Notes under the pieces: model-generated
Told to the model about the DNA's origin: nothing
Database searches by the model: none
Seen by the model: only the letters and a program-made list of their open reading frames with translations
Translations under genes and position numbers: made by a program
Source: Eulemur rufifrons
Lineage: Eukaryota; Chordata; Mammalia; Primates; Lemuridae
DNA: 64,000 nucleotides
Assembly: GCF_041146395.1 (NCBI RefSeq)
Contig: NC_090989.1
Location: forward strand, 49,750,501-49,814,500
Direction: 5' to 3'
Shown: positions 8,810-21,230 of the stretch, in pieces
How positions within the stretch are numbered: the first letter of the stretch is position 1
How the letters are laid out: every line of letters begins with the position of its first letter

Positions 8810-9238
8810 TATGTAGTTCATTTGTGTTTCCATACAGGAATACCTAAGACTGGGTAATTGATAAGGAAAAGAGGTTTGGTTCATGGTCCCTCAGGCTGTG
8901 CAAGAAGCATGGCACCAGTATCTGCTTCTAGTGAGGGCTTCCGGTTGCTTTCATTCAAGGCAAAAGGTGACAGTCAGCCAGCCTGTGCAGAGATCACAGG
9001 GCAAAAAGTGAAGCAAGAGAGAGGGGCAGGAGGTGCCTGATTCTTTTTAACAACAAGCTCTAATGGGCACTGATAGAGAGCTCACTCATTATCATGAGGA
9101 TGGCACCAAGCCATTCAGGAGGGCTCCACCCTCATAACCTGAACACTTCTCATTAGGCCCCACCTCTAACATTAGAACATTTGATTAGGAATCAAATTTT
9201 AACATGAGGTTTGGAGGACAAGCATCAAAACTATAGAA
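8810..9238 (-). mobile_element. MST/THE1-type LTR (ERVL-MaLR), antisense
   Basis: The plus strand carries the antisense landmarks of these LTRs in order: 'agttcatttgtg', 'gaatacctaagactgggtaa', 'ggttcatggtccctcaggct', 'agaagcatggcaccagtatc', 'agagatcaca', 'gctctaatggg', 'ctcactcattatcatgagga', 'ggccccacctctaacatt', 'acatgaggtttggaggacaa'. Near full length for the family (about 430 bp). It is a solo LTR; no internal MaLR sequence is next to it. Confidence 0.85.
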
Positions 9239-12200
9239 GCAGTATTATTAATATAAATTTAGCAAAAATAATAATTTATTTTATAGGCTCTTTTTAAAGT
9301 CTGATTTGCTAAAAGTTAGATTATAAAGGGAATATCAGATTAAACTTTTAAAAAGCCTTTCAAGGCTAGGAAGCCAACGATTGGCCCTCAAATTTTATCT
9401 GTAATACCTGTAGCATCTGGGTGAATTCTTCTCTTCTTGAGATTCCCAAAATATCCTGACTTTTCTGGGGATGCCAAGAAGTGTCATTCTCTACCCACCT
9501 CTAAGGCAACCATGTGAATTGTGTCTTTAAGGTACCAGACCATATTTTCCAAGGGACTTTTTATTGGCTCCATAAAGTCAACCTTAATCCCTTGAAGCAG
9601 TCTGGTCATATCTGAAAATATGACATTGTAGTTCAAGCCTTGCGAAAATAACCAATGTCTCCAATTGTGTCCTGTTACTAAATAGAACTGACTCTTACTG
9701 AACCAAAGGAAACAACTTTATTGCCATAAAGTAAGAATACTCACAAATAGTTTCCAAATTCTGGAAACATCAGGTAGAGAGAAAGATAAATGCTTCAATT
9801 TTGCTAACAAAGATATACTTTATAAAATTGCTGTAAAGCTGTAGATAGCTTAAGAAAAAACATTGTAACTCTGGAAAACTAAATATAAAAAGAATCAACA
9901 ACATTTCAAACAAAAAAGTCATAAGAATCATTTCAATCCAGTGTATTTAATTTGTGTTTTGCTTGGTATTGGGTTGACAGTTTTATGAATCTTTCAGTTT
10001 CTTTATTAGATTTCTAGAAGTTCTTATTCAGGCCAATGATATCATTTTAAAGTTATCTGAAACCTGTATTCAAGAGTACTTTTCAGGATCTTTTCATAAA
10101 TTTCCTTGAAAAACGAAAATTTTAGACTATAGCTGATTGCAAAGCACTTTCAGGAAGAACATCAAAATAAATCAATTATCTGTGAACATCAAGACTTAAG
10201 AGAGCCATAAAGATCTGACGGTAGTTCATTATCACTCACAATTGCCAAAGAAATTTTGTTATTTTTGTGGGACATAACATTGTAACATAACAACTATAAA
10301 TTATGACTGATGACATACTGGATTTTTAATCCCATAAAATTTTGGAACACTCATATCAATAACATATGTATAAATATAACTTAAAGAAGGTTAGTATCAC
10401 TTATCATATGACAATGCTTCTCATATAATGTAACATATTGAATAACTCTAGTTGGTCTTACATCTTTCTTTTTGACTTTCATGGGCCCTTATGGAAATCA
10501 AAAAGTTCATTTGGGGTCAAAAACATCCCCCAAATTTGAATTTTACAAAATTTATCAAATATCAAAAATTTAAAACACTTGATAAAAATAGGATCACAAG
10601 TCACTGTGAAATAATATTCATTCACAGTGATAATTTAAAGATATTAAAAGCAAATACAGGAATATATATATTTGTAGAAAAACTATAAATCTTTAACTGA
10701 GTTTTCTTAAGTAATCAAAAGGCTGAATAAAGACAACTGAGGCACACATAAAATGTTTCTCTCTCTCTCTCCCCTTTTTGTGTTTTTGCAGTTTACTCCA
10801 AATGTGAAAAAATATATATATATATTATCTCTTATCAATACTACATAAAAATCTTGTTTAAAAGAGAAGGGTAATTTCTAGTTTTGTACTGGTGTACTTT
10901 TGATATTAAGGCTCAATTTTAAAACACTTCTAGTAAATTTAGTCAATTTTAGTCAGTTTAATCACACAAGATATTTTTGCATTTTCTTTATCTTCTCAAC
11001 TTTCCTCTACCTAGAAAAAAATCATTTCTTTTCTTAATAAAAACACATCTTTTTACTTTATAACATCTTACTTTCCTTATATACTTTTTATACAAAATTA
11101 TTATCTTTATTTTTAGTGGTTTCTATTAAACATATTTTTCAAAATTTTTAACTCTCAGTAACCTTAATTTCCAGTGAAAACCTATGAAGTAAGCAATTTT
11201 GAACTCTCATGTACCAACATATTTTATTAATACAAACTTCATATTTTCTAGAACAATAGATTTCTTCACAGAATATTTTTTCCAATATAGAACCACGGCA
11301 TATTTACTAATGAACCCAATATATTTTGCCTTTCTATAAAATTTAAGAAGCCAAAGTGAATAAACTTAAGCCTATGTTCAGCAATTATATCAATATTTTA
11401 TCTTACTTGAAAATGATCCATATATTCAATGATTATCCATCACTTAATTTAACTTAGCCATATTCTAATAGTGATAGAGATACCGAAGAGATAAACTTTT
11501 ATCTCACTTACATCTGTTTAGTTATTTGTAAACCAACAATATTAAACTAATCTTATTTAAAAATTTACCTTCCACATGAACTTGAAAAGAATTTCAATTA
11601 GTTTCTATAATTGTGGCTGTTTTGAATATTTAAGTATTTAATTTATGACCATTCACTCTTTTCTTAAACCTTGAAATTTCATCAGGATACTTTATACCAT
11701 GTAGACACAACATACGCTGTATATGTACACATCTATAAACACAAACAAACACACAGATAGTCACAACAATCTTAAAACTTTTTCCAAAAGATAGCTATCA
11801 AGTTATAGGGAAGACAGGGCAAGAGATTTACATCTCAGAGATACAGAGAAAGAATGTGAGTTTTCCCAAAGAGTTTGGGGTATGTTAGGTGAAACACAGA
11901 GGCAGTTTTAAAATGATTATAGGAATTCATTACAGGATTTTACAGGGAAATCTACAGATGAGCCTAGGAGAAAATTTAAAATAACCAGTTGAATGTCAGT
12001 TGGGTCTAAACCAGTCAAACATCTGAGACTTTTCTTACTAACCATGCAAATATACAAAGAGGAAAGAAAGTCAGAGATTGCCTTCTGTAGTAATAACCAC
12101 TTATTATAACCATTGTCAGTTATCTTTAAAATTATATCTCTTGTCAGTGACTTGTCAGTTATTGTGCCCCTAATGGTCAAGTGTTCTCTCATTGTATAAA

Positions 12201-14123
12201 GTAAGCCTTGCTACTCCCCAAAGCCAAAGAGTTCAGGGAGCTTAATGAAAAAGAGTAGAGCTTCAGACCTGAGAGGAACCCATCCATGACTTTTAAGGAT
12301 CTGTGAGGAAGACAGAGGACTCCAAAAAGGGGTCAGTGGAACCTTTTCTGTGTTCTTCAAAGGGTCTCAGGGTCACTATAGAAGTCTCCTTTAAATCAGT
12401 TTATGTGGTATCAGAGGTGACAGAAGGAAAGGGGGAAGAATTAAATGAAAGAAGAAGTCTTCAAGGAGCCAATTTGGGAGTTTTCCAAAAAGGCCGATAA
12501 AATTTTACATTATACTTAGCAAGAATCATGCCAACAAGAAAAGAAGCAGACAGAGGAATCGAACATATAATTGAAAGTGGTTTCTAGCAACTGAAAAAAA
12601 TTCCATGGCAGAAGCAGGAACCAAAAGAGAAAAATCAGAAGGCCTTTAAAAAAAATTATAGCCTAAATATCAGCTTTTAATGAGGCCAACTTTTTACTAT
12701 AGAGCTCTTTAAAAAATCTATAATATCTTACTATTAGGTTTCATTCAGGCAAACAGCGGAACATTTCTGTTGTCTGCCTTTCCTTTCCCTTAAATTTGCA
12801 TTTTAAAAGGGATGATTTCTCAGGTGAGACTGGGGAGAAAATTTACATCTCAAAAGGCACAGAGAAATAATATAAGATTTTAGGGGTTCAGGGTAATTAC
12901 TAATCAAATTTCTCTTTTATGACTATAAAGTTCTCTTTTAGCTCAAATGAGAATGCAGGAAGCAAACAAATAAAACAAAAATGTTTTTATAATGCTCTGA
13001 ATATAAACCAAAATTTTAAACTAAAGTAAAGATATATTTAACAAATGACTCAAGACTAAACTGATAAGCCCTTTTATGGCTTTATCCAAGGTCACCAAAG
13101 AGGGAGCAATAAGATTTAGCTCTTTCAAGATTCAGACCACTCTTACAAGACAACTAAAAAAAAAAAAAAAAAGCTTCACTAGCTGCAAATCGGGTGTAAC
13201 ACTCATTTCTGTTTGATCATATTCTTAGGACTTCCAACATTTTGGTTGACTGCCTGCATAAGAAAGCCTGGTAATACATATGGTCCTGATAAATGAAAAA
13301 TCAAATGACAGAATAGTCAGTAAGACAAAACAGAAAAACAAAAGTTGTCCATTGGTGAGGGAAGGTCACTAATGAATGTCAGAGTCATACACATAGGGTC
13401 CAAATCTCCAAAAGTATACCAATTTCAATAAGTGGCATTCCAAAGATGGTGCATGAGCTTACTCTCAAGATTTGCAGGTTTTCCCAAAGTTAGTTTATGA
13501 AAGCAAAGACATTCATTGTTAGGAAATAAAGGTTGAGATGGTAAAGGCAAATTCTTTTGAGAGCCAGCGTATACAGACAGACAGATATCTTAAATTCCCA
13601 GCCAACTGGCCGTAAACCTAGCATAAGTCTGACAATTATACCCTTCTGGGTGACTGAGACCAGAGAATAAATTTTTTCATTACAAAGCCAACTTTCTCAA
13701 GAGATAAAAAATATGATGAAAGGCAAATCTTGTTATGATTTTTCTTCTTAATGATAAACCACACAAAAGACAGAGACAAGGAAATCAAAGACCATTTTGG
13801 GAGTCTAAAGATTAATTACCAATAGATATCTAAAACAAATCCACAAGAGTCACATATGTAATTTTTACAAATAATTTTCTCCTCTGTTAATTTAAATTTG
13901 GAAAGAAAAAAACTACAAAGATAGAATTTTAACACTCACCTGACCAGGTTCCATAGGCAGAAAGCCAAGGAGGCTGACGGATAAGAAATGTTTTACTCTT
14001 TTTCTCTCTGCCACATTCTGTAAGTTTCTGTGGTCTGTATCTGCAGTCTTTAGTGTGAATAAAGAGATTTGATATCATCATGGCAAAAATGCCAAAACTA
14101 TGGGGAAGGTCAAACTTTCCCTC
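9239..14123. other. AT-rich stretch, possible degraded ERV interior
   Basis: About 4.9 kb with no intact frame over 111 codons and no recognisable gag, pol or env motif. It includes the imperfect inverted repeat at 9285-9358, a CT run at 10759-10770 and a poly-A at 13157-13172. It ends at the complete LTR at 14124, the distance expected for a provirus with the copy at 7775. Two similar A-rich phrases about a kilobase apart, near 11820 and 12835 ('gaaaatttacatctcaaaag' type), hint at internal duplication. Its nature as ERV interior rests on position, not motifs. Confidence 0.3.
9285..9358. repeat. Imperfect inverted repeat
   Basis: The left arm (9285-9306, starting 'aggctctttttaaagt') and right arm (9334-9358, ending 'acttttaaaaagcct') are reverse complements apart from small gaps. 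The loop is about 27 bases. Confidence 0.6.
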
Positions 14124-14708
14124 TGTGGGTTCACGTCTGAGTCTGCTGAAATGAGTTGACAGTAGATGAAGTAACAGGAGAAAAGGTACACAAATTCATT
14201 AACATGAACATGGACACAGGAGTCCCACAAAACCAAAACTCAAAGAGCCAATTTACTGAAGCTATTGTATCATACAAAAAGAAAGAGAGTCTTGGAGCAT
14301 GGTGATAGGTTACGGGAAGTAGAGAGGAGGAAAGACAGGGTGAGAAAAGGCTGTCTTGATATGCAGCTGAAACCTCCCAGGCAGCAGCCCTCAGAAAGGG
14401 TTGAGGATAGTCTGATAAAAGTTTCTCTCTCAGACCTTTAAAAGTGCCGACTTTTAAAAGTTCCAACCTTTTAATCTCCTTTTTCTGAAAGTTAATCTTT
14501 CAAGACTCAGATAAGGGGACCTCAGAAAAAGCTTCTACATCTTCTGCTTACTTCACTAATGTAGATTTTCTGTACAGATGCAAATCTAATAACCCATGAA
14601 AGATAGCCTTTTGGACCTATTCCTGTGTCTATAGTCCTTATAAATTGCCATTTTGGAATATGCTAAAAAAGTATATTTTGGGGTGGCATATTTTAGGTTT
14701 CTTCAACA
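14124..14708 (-). mobile_element. LTR, full length, ERV-like, minus orientation
   Basis: 585 bp with TG at 14124 and CA at 14707-14708; in viral sense it starts TGTTGAAG and ends GAACCCACA. It matches the shorter copy at 7775-7976 at both ends. The right third has 'ctgtacagatgcaaatc' and 'tattttggggtggcatattt', phrases I associate with primate MER-type LTRs. The 111-codon minus frame at 14131-14466 lies inside it and is not a gene. The family name is not assigned. Confidence 0.6.
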
Positions 14709-17700
14709 TATATAGTTATTAATCAAATTTTATCTTGAAAATTAAAAATAATATACTAATATTACAAATAAATGCATTTAAAAGTATTCTGGAATACAAA
14801 AATTTATAACTCAAAGTAATTTTTTAAAAAATTAAATGTAAATGCATAAGATTCAACTGTAACTCAAAACATGCAATTATTCATATTGCCATTTTGTGTA
14901 TAAGTGGCAGTGTAAAATAATCTTAAGAAACCAAAAATATAAAATGTTATTTCTGTGAAATGCAAAGAATGTTAATATTAATAGATGAGACAGGAAATTT
15001 AGTACTAACATACAGTGAATGCACTCAAAGCACAGTCAATTCATTCCTGGAATTTTTGTTTTCTAAACAGAATAATTATTTTTTCTATTTTGAAAGGACT
15101 TGATATTTTTTACAAATGAAAAATAATTATATTTCAAAACATGTCATAAATGTAATAAATTTGGACTAAAAATGGGGCAGCTTTTGTTGTTGTGTTTATG
15201 GTTGTGGTTCTTTAATCAATAGCTGATTTCAGCAGCCCAATTTTTCCATAGTCACTCTTCATTGACATTATGCTTAATTATGTTCTCCAGGACACAAGAT
15301 GTCACCTTATCAAAATGAGTTACAATTGACTTATTTTGCCATAGCACAATGCCTCATCCTCACTGCCTTGTTGCCTCTGGAGAAGATGGAGGAAAGGGTT
15401 TATCAGGGTGCCACTTACAGCACTAATGTCATAAACTGATTATTATGAAATATTATTTCCTCTTTCATTTCTTTTACCTTGTTTCTCTAGTAGAGAGATT
15501 ATGAAACAAATTGTCCTCAGATCAGAACCAGGTGAAAAAGAATGGAATGGGTCACTGGCTCAAGAAAACTGTATTACATAAATCTGATTGCTTTTATTAC
15601 ATATAAAGAGATAGTTTAACCTCGGTAAGTGAAATAAATCAGATGACAGTTTAGAGTTTGTAAAATTTCGTTAGCTATGTAAGGTTGTATGTACGGGGGT
15701 ATGTGTGCACATACAACTATGCAGCACAAGTATTTCTACCATCAGAAAGGAGACCCTTTTCTTAGAAAGTTTATCCTTAGTAATGTCAAAATGCTACAGT
15801 CAATACACACTAGATTTAAATGTGTGTGTTTGTGTGTGTGTGTGTGTAAATTAGATGCCTGATTTCAAATCATATTGTTAAATAATGGTATTTTTTATCC
15901 TCATTTTGTCCCTTAGCCATAAATTGTGTATTTATATCATGCAACTCCCAATAGATCTTGGAATGATAAATCATAATAAATCTCAAAGTATTCAATATGG
16001 AGGAGATTTATTTGCCATATGTGTTGCAGTTTATTAGTGCTTTGCAGTACATTCCTGACACTGGAGTGAAAATATTTTCAGTTTCAGCAATTAAATAAGA
16101 TACGAAGCCTTAATTTATGATAAAAATATATTTATTAATTATTTTATATGCATATTAACCTATTTACAGATACATGTGCTTAAATTCATATGCATATAAA
16201 TTTATGACTTTATAAACAATTAGATTTTAAACACAATTTATATAAGATGATTTCTGTTATGAGCATTTCTTTAAATTTAAAAAGGAATTAGTAACTAATG
16301 ATCAATTTGTTTTACTTACTGGAATCTACAAATTTTCTTATTGTGTGGTACATATGATCTAATACTGATGGCAAACAACATCTCAATTGTGTGTTTATTG
16401 TTAGTTTCATTTTTTGTAAATTTTATACTTATTGTTAAGTCTTAAAAACCAACATGGCAAATAAGCTATAATGTAGGTATCTGGTATATCCCTAAATATA
16501 CATATGTAGACATAAATATGTAATCACAAATCACCAGGTCAAAAAATAATCTCTTCTCATTCTCCTTAATATCTATGGGGAAATCTTTGTTACAGGAACT
16601 CGTAAAAAGGAGTATTTCAGGATTATGTTATAATCAGATGGCTGTACTGAATAATGATAAAATGTAGTCAAATACAATTTTTTTAAGTGTAGGAAAATTT
16701 AAAAACACTATTTTTTCAATATTATTTTACCAATTAGTGTTCCTGCTGACAAGACAGCAAGTGAGCTGTATGAAGGCAATCTGAAATCCATTTTGATATC
16801 CCAATTTTATTCCCTATACATGGGTTAGCATGTTATGCTTTACTCTTTATAAAATGGCAGAATGGGAAAGTGAAAATAGTCTGTTATGCTTAGATTTTTA
16901 TGTCCAGTGAAGCCCCACAAGAAAGTAAAGTAGAAGACAGCCATTAAGTTTTTATTTTTTAGGTAATGCCACATAAAAATTAAAAAATTGCTGGAAAACC
17001 ATGATGGCATGATCTATATGCTCTTTGGACTTCAGAGACACATAATCACTTTTGTTGTATTAATGCATTAGTCAATGAAGGCATCCTAAGAGAAACTAAA
17101 GATTTAGCAAGAGCACATCTAACTTCAGGGCAGCCTTCAGGAATAGGTGATTTTGGCAGTGACATGGGACCCGAGGCTTACAAGGGTCCATGTGTAGTCA
17201 CTACTTTGCTGTTACCATTTTGAAATTCTTATAATTATTAGACAAGTGGCCTGCATTTTTATATTGCAATGGGTTCTGCAGATTATGTACCCAGTTCTGG
17301 CTAACCTTTATAAAATAGAACATCAGCAACCTTTACAAAGAGCCGTTAGTTGGTAGATTGTTCTAAGGGCCACTTGATGGAAATGTCAGTTGTTCACTGT
17401 TTTTGTTCCTCTTTTTTACCTTGAACTTTTCTTCATCTCAAAGACTTTGAACCTCTTCTTTAAGCTGGGAAATAGAGAGGAAAGTACATCTTAGCCATCT
17501 TTGTAAATCCAATGTCTCTCACATACTTATGACACGTTCATTAAATACTTGCTGAATTGAATTTAATTAACTTGCTGTAATGTTTAGAGAGCATTTATTA
17601 GAAATAATCATTGTACTTTTTGTAAATTTATATTTGACACCATGAAATTATGATGATAAAATTCATATAAAATATGCATGTTTAATGAATAAATAACAAC

Positions 17701-18240
17701 TCAGTTTTCTAAGAATTATACAAAATAATGTAACAAACATTTCTGGTTTTTGAAAGTGTTTAAATGGAGGCAAAATAGTAACAGTAATAAAATTTAAAAA
17801 TGAATGGATATGACTTCTCCCATGTGGAGACTAAGAATATGTATACATTTATACAAAATAATATTGTAGAACTCAGAATCTGAGAAAAATTATTTCTACT
17901 CAAAATCATTGGATTGTTTCATGTCAGTTTAAACAAGCAGAGAGAATGTGTTTATTTCTGATAGCAGTCCCATTATTATGCCTGCTTTCTTATATTCTTG
18001 AAATCCCAAATCTTCACGTGATTCCTTCAACACACTTCTTTATAAAAAAGTAGCTTAATATTCACATTTAGGATAGACAATTTTTGAAGAAAGTTTATAT
18101 TTGATTTTAATTGTTCCTTAAGTTTTTATATATTTCAGAAAAGTTAACTTATTTTAAGACTGATTTATCCAACCAGTGGAAAATTATATTTATATGGACT
18201 GAACAAGAATATTAATATTTTCTTTTAATGTCTGAGAATC
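14709..18240. other. Unassigned AT-rich intergenic stretch
   Basis: No gene or clear transposon. It contains a (TG)n tract at about 15820-15847 and a possible L2-like 3' tail at 17495-17560 ('acgttcattaaatacttgct-gaatt'). Composition is strongly A+T with short runs of A and T throughout. Confidence 0.5.
15820..15847. repeat. (TG)n microsatellite
   Basis: Mostly pure TG dinucleotides with one TTTG interruption. Confidence 0.85.
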
Positions 18241-18616
18241 GAGAGCCTTTAATTCTTATTTTTTTTTTTTTTTTGAGGCAGAGTCTCGCTTTGTTGCCCG
18301 GGCTAGAGTGAGTGCCCTGGCATCAGCCTAGCTCACAGCACCCTCAAACTCCTGAGCTTAAGTGATCCTACTGCCTCAGCCTCCCGAGTAGCTGGGACTA
18401 CAGGCATGAACCACTATGCCCGGCTAATTTTTTCTATATATATTTTAGTTGGCCAGATAATTTCTTTCTGTTTTTTTTAGTAGAGACGGAGGTCTCGCTC
18501 TTGCTCAGGCTGGTCTCGAACTCCTGAACTTGAGCGATCCACCCCCCTCGGCCTCCCAGAGTGCTAGGATTATAGGAGTGAGCCGCCGTGCCAGGCCAAG
18601 AGAGCCTTTAATTCTT
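18241..18616 (-). mobile_element. Alu SINE with 17-bp target-site duplication
   Basis: The dimeric Alu is in minus orientation: poly-T (18260-18274), then 'gaggcagagtctcgctttgt', the left portion with 'gcctcccgagtagctgggac', the mid region 'cggctaattttttctatata', the right portion with 'tagtagagacgg' and 'gctcaggctggtctcgaact', ending '...gccgtgccaggcc' at about 18597. Both flanks carry 'gagagcctttaattctt' exactly (18241-18257 and 18600-18616), proof of L1-mediated insertion. The second half has features of lemur and loris Alus ('ttggccagataatttc', 'cccagagtgctaggattata'). An RNA polymerase III promoter would be on the minus strand at the right end. A perfect duplication suggests a fairly young copy. 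Confidence 0.97.
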
Positions 18617-18659
18617 TGTCAACCTGTTAATCTTCCTAATCCGGTAAATCCACACAGGT

Positions 18660-18890
18660 AATGCTATTACTACTATCAATAATAATAACAATAGCTGATA
18701 GTATTTTCTTATAAATATGAATAGCAGATACCTCCAGTACTTATTATGTGCTAGGCAACTGAATGTATACTAGGCACTGTTATTAGAGTTCTGCATAACT
18801 TAAATTATTTGAAGTAGAACATTACATCACAGGGTTGCCATAAAGCTAATATGATAATATATTCAAACTATATATATGCATGTTCTCAAG
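18660..18890 (+). repeat. Ancient repeat fragment (MIR/L2-like)
   Basis: Contains 'agtacttattatgtgctagg' and 'atactaggcactgttattag' followed by 'catcacagggttgccataaa', reminiscent of the 3' parts of ancient mammalian SINE/LINE copies. The match is weak. Confidence 0.35.
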
Positions 18891-19003
18891 TAAATATTTA
18901 TTAATATTTTCTCTCATTTTGAACAAAGATAGTATTTCCTACTATCACTGGATATTGCATTTAAGTATATTTTTATTTATTGGTATCATATAAATTTGAA
19001 GTT

Positions 19004-19057
19004 TGTTTTAGAAATGTACCATTTTATTTGTACATAAAATGGTACATTTCTAAAACA
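19004..19057. repeat. Perfect 24-bp inverted repeat with 6-base loop
   Basis: Left arm 19004-19027 and right arm 19034-19057 are exact reverse complements; the loop 19028-19033 reads 'ttgtac'. Checked base by base, pairing fails beyond both ends. It is the second perfect hairpin of this shape in the window and lies in unassigned AT-rich DNA. Confidence 0.95.
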
Positions 19058-19349
19058 TTGAATCAAATTTTGTGCATAGGCTCTAACATAGAAAAGAGTA
19101 AAGTTAACTTATTAATGTAGATTTAAATGTATGACCTTGACATTATTAGTATAATTTGTAAAAACTTTCCTAATGTATGGAGCCATTATTTTCTTTGGCT
19201 TGTATATTTCATTTAATTTAAAATGAAAATACTGTATATTAGTGAGATGTAGAAGAAATCCCTTGATAAGGGAGAGTATATCTTCATCATGCAGTTTTCT
19301 AATTATCCCTTTTACAGCTGCAGTCTTATGTAATAAGACTTGATAAAAG

Positions 19350-19410
19350 AAGGAGGAGGAAGAGGAGGCTGAGGGGCAGGAGGAGGAGGGGAAGAAAGAA
19401 AGAGAAGACC
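19350..19410 (+). repeat. Purine-rich (GGA/GAA) tract
   Basis: About 60 bases of almost pure G and A ('gaaggaggaggaagaggagg' and on), ending in GAAA units. Such mirror-like purine tracts can form triplex structures; no gene is attached. Confidence 0.8.
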
Positions 19411-20393
19411 AAAACCACCACTAATCTTTTTCTGTAAGAGTCAGAATGTAATTAAAGTGTTTTTATCTACATCTTAATCACTATTTTTCGCTTTATTTTA
19501 AGTGCATTCTTCTAAAATTGGTCATTATTAGCTAAGGTTATAATCTGCTTCTTTAATGTTCCTTTGTGTGAACTGATGCATAGGGAATTATGCTCTTGAG
19601 ATACACTATGTCTTTAATAAGAATTTGTTAAATTAAAAAATTCATTCTGAGTGTTCATATTAATGTGAAATATATACCTGTATAATTTTATGATTTGTAT
19701 ACTCTATAAAATATTCATCTCTACAGCTTTTCACAGATTTCTTTATTAAAATCAGAAGGGAGATTAAACCGACCTTGGGCATAACCTGTGTTTGTCTGAG
19801 GAGTCATCTAGGTCGAATCCTGTCAGGGAAATAATGGACAAATCATCTGTTTATATCTTCTCTCTCTGCAGACAATTCTCTAATCCAAATGAGTCATAAG
19901 ATTACTGTGGATTTGGAATTTCTAAACCAGTTTGGTTCCTGTGAAAACATAAAAATCACAACTGATAGGAAATAGATCCCCTTCATCTATGAAGGAAGGG
20001 TTATGGGAAAGGGAGATTACGAGAGATTCACCTGATACATTCTACACATACAGCTATTATAGGAAAAAAATGCATGATGAATTTAGAATGACACAGAGAG
20101 TGCACATGAAACCCTGCCTTCAAAGAATAATTAGTTGCCAAAAGACTTACATAAAAAATCTATTTAGAATTTAGATCCCCAATTTGTGACTATTAGTTTT
20201 CCTGTGAAATGTTAGGAAAACTTAATTTTATCAAACTACATTAAAATCTCCTAAAACTCTTAAAACAAAATAGAGCTTCATTCCCCTTTCCAAAAAATTA
20301 AACTTTCTGATTAATATTACCACTGAAACTCAGTTTAGGTGACCTTCTCATTTATTCTGCCTAAATAACAAAGACATCCTACAGCAAAAAACA

Positions 20394-20478
20394 ATGCATG
20401 TATATGTGTATATACATGCACATATATATGACTATGTATATAATTATATATGTATGTGTATATAATTATATACATATG
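20394..20478. repeat. (TA/TG) low-complexity tract
   Basis: Mixed TATG, CATA and TAATTATA units. A 61-codon minus frame here (20335-20520) merely reads the tract. Confidence 0.85.
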
Positions 20479-20817
20479 AAATTTTGGCATTTTTGATTTA
20501 AATATAATGTCCTCATTCACACCCTACATCTTTTAATTCCATTTCACAGCTGACTTTGTTTTTTAATATCTAGTCCTTGGTGGCTTCATCTTATTAAACT
20601 ATTCAAAGAGAAATAGAAATGAGTACACCATTAAAAGAACCAATAAAATAATATCAGTCAAAAAGCAGTGCAGTGTATTATCAAGAAAATGTATTAATAG
20701 TAAAGCAGCATGCACATTCCAGGATTTTCATCAGGGAAAATCCAAGAATTTTGAAGAACATCCTCAGGAATTATAATAATGCCTAGACTTTAAATGTCAG
20801 GAATTGCAGCAAAGGAA

Positions 20818-21117
20818 TGTGCTATGGTCTTAATGTCCTTCAAAATTGGTGTGTTGAATCTTAATCCCCATTGTGGTGATATTAAGAGGCAGGGTCTTTT
20901 GGGTAGTGATGAAATCATGAGGGCTCTGCCTTCATGAATGGATTAGTGCTTTATAAAATGGAACTAGCTAGGCTCTTTTCGTTTTTCTGCTCTCTCATCA
21001 TGTGAGGACACTGTGCTTACCCTTCTGCCATGTGGGGATGCAGCAAGAAGGCTCCTAATGGACAGTGAGTGCCATTATAGCACCTTGATCTTGGATTTCC
21101 CAGCCAGAACCATACAT
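20818..21117 (+). mobile_element. MLT1-type LTR (ERVL-MaLR), plus, 3' end lost
   Basis: Landmarks in order: 'tgctatggtcttaatgtcc', 'ggtgtgttgaatcttaatcc', 'gatattaagaggcagggtct', 'tcatgagggctctgccttca', 'gaatggattagtgctttata', 'catgtgaggaca', 'agcaccttgatcttggattt', 'cccagcc'. The expected end (polyadenylation signal and 'ggtattttgttatagcagcc' part) is missing and a microsatellite begins instead. Confidence 0.85.
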
Positions 21118-21123
21118 GAAATT

Positions 21124-21230
21124 TCATATATATATATATACACACACACACACACGCACACATATATATGATGTGTATATGTGTATATGTATATATATAA
21201 AAGTATATATACGTATATATATAGATATAA
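21124..21230. repeat. Compound (TA)n(CA)n microsatellite
   Basis: (TA)n, then (CA)n with one CG, then TG/TA mixtures and a second TA tract. It starts where the MLT1 copy ends and probably grew at its A-rich 3' end. Confidence 0.9.

Noticed and set aside
14131..14466. 111-codon minus-strand frame
   Set aside because: It lies wholly within the LTR at 14124-14708 and lacks any domain.
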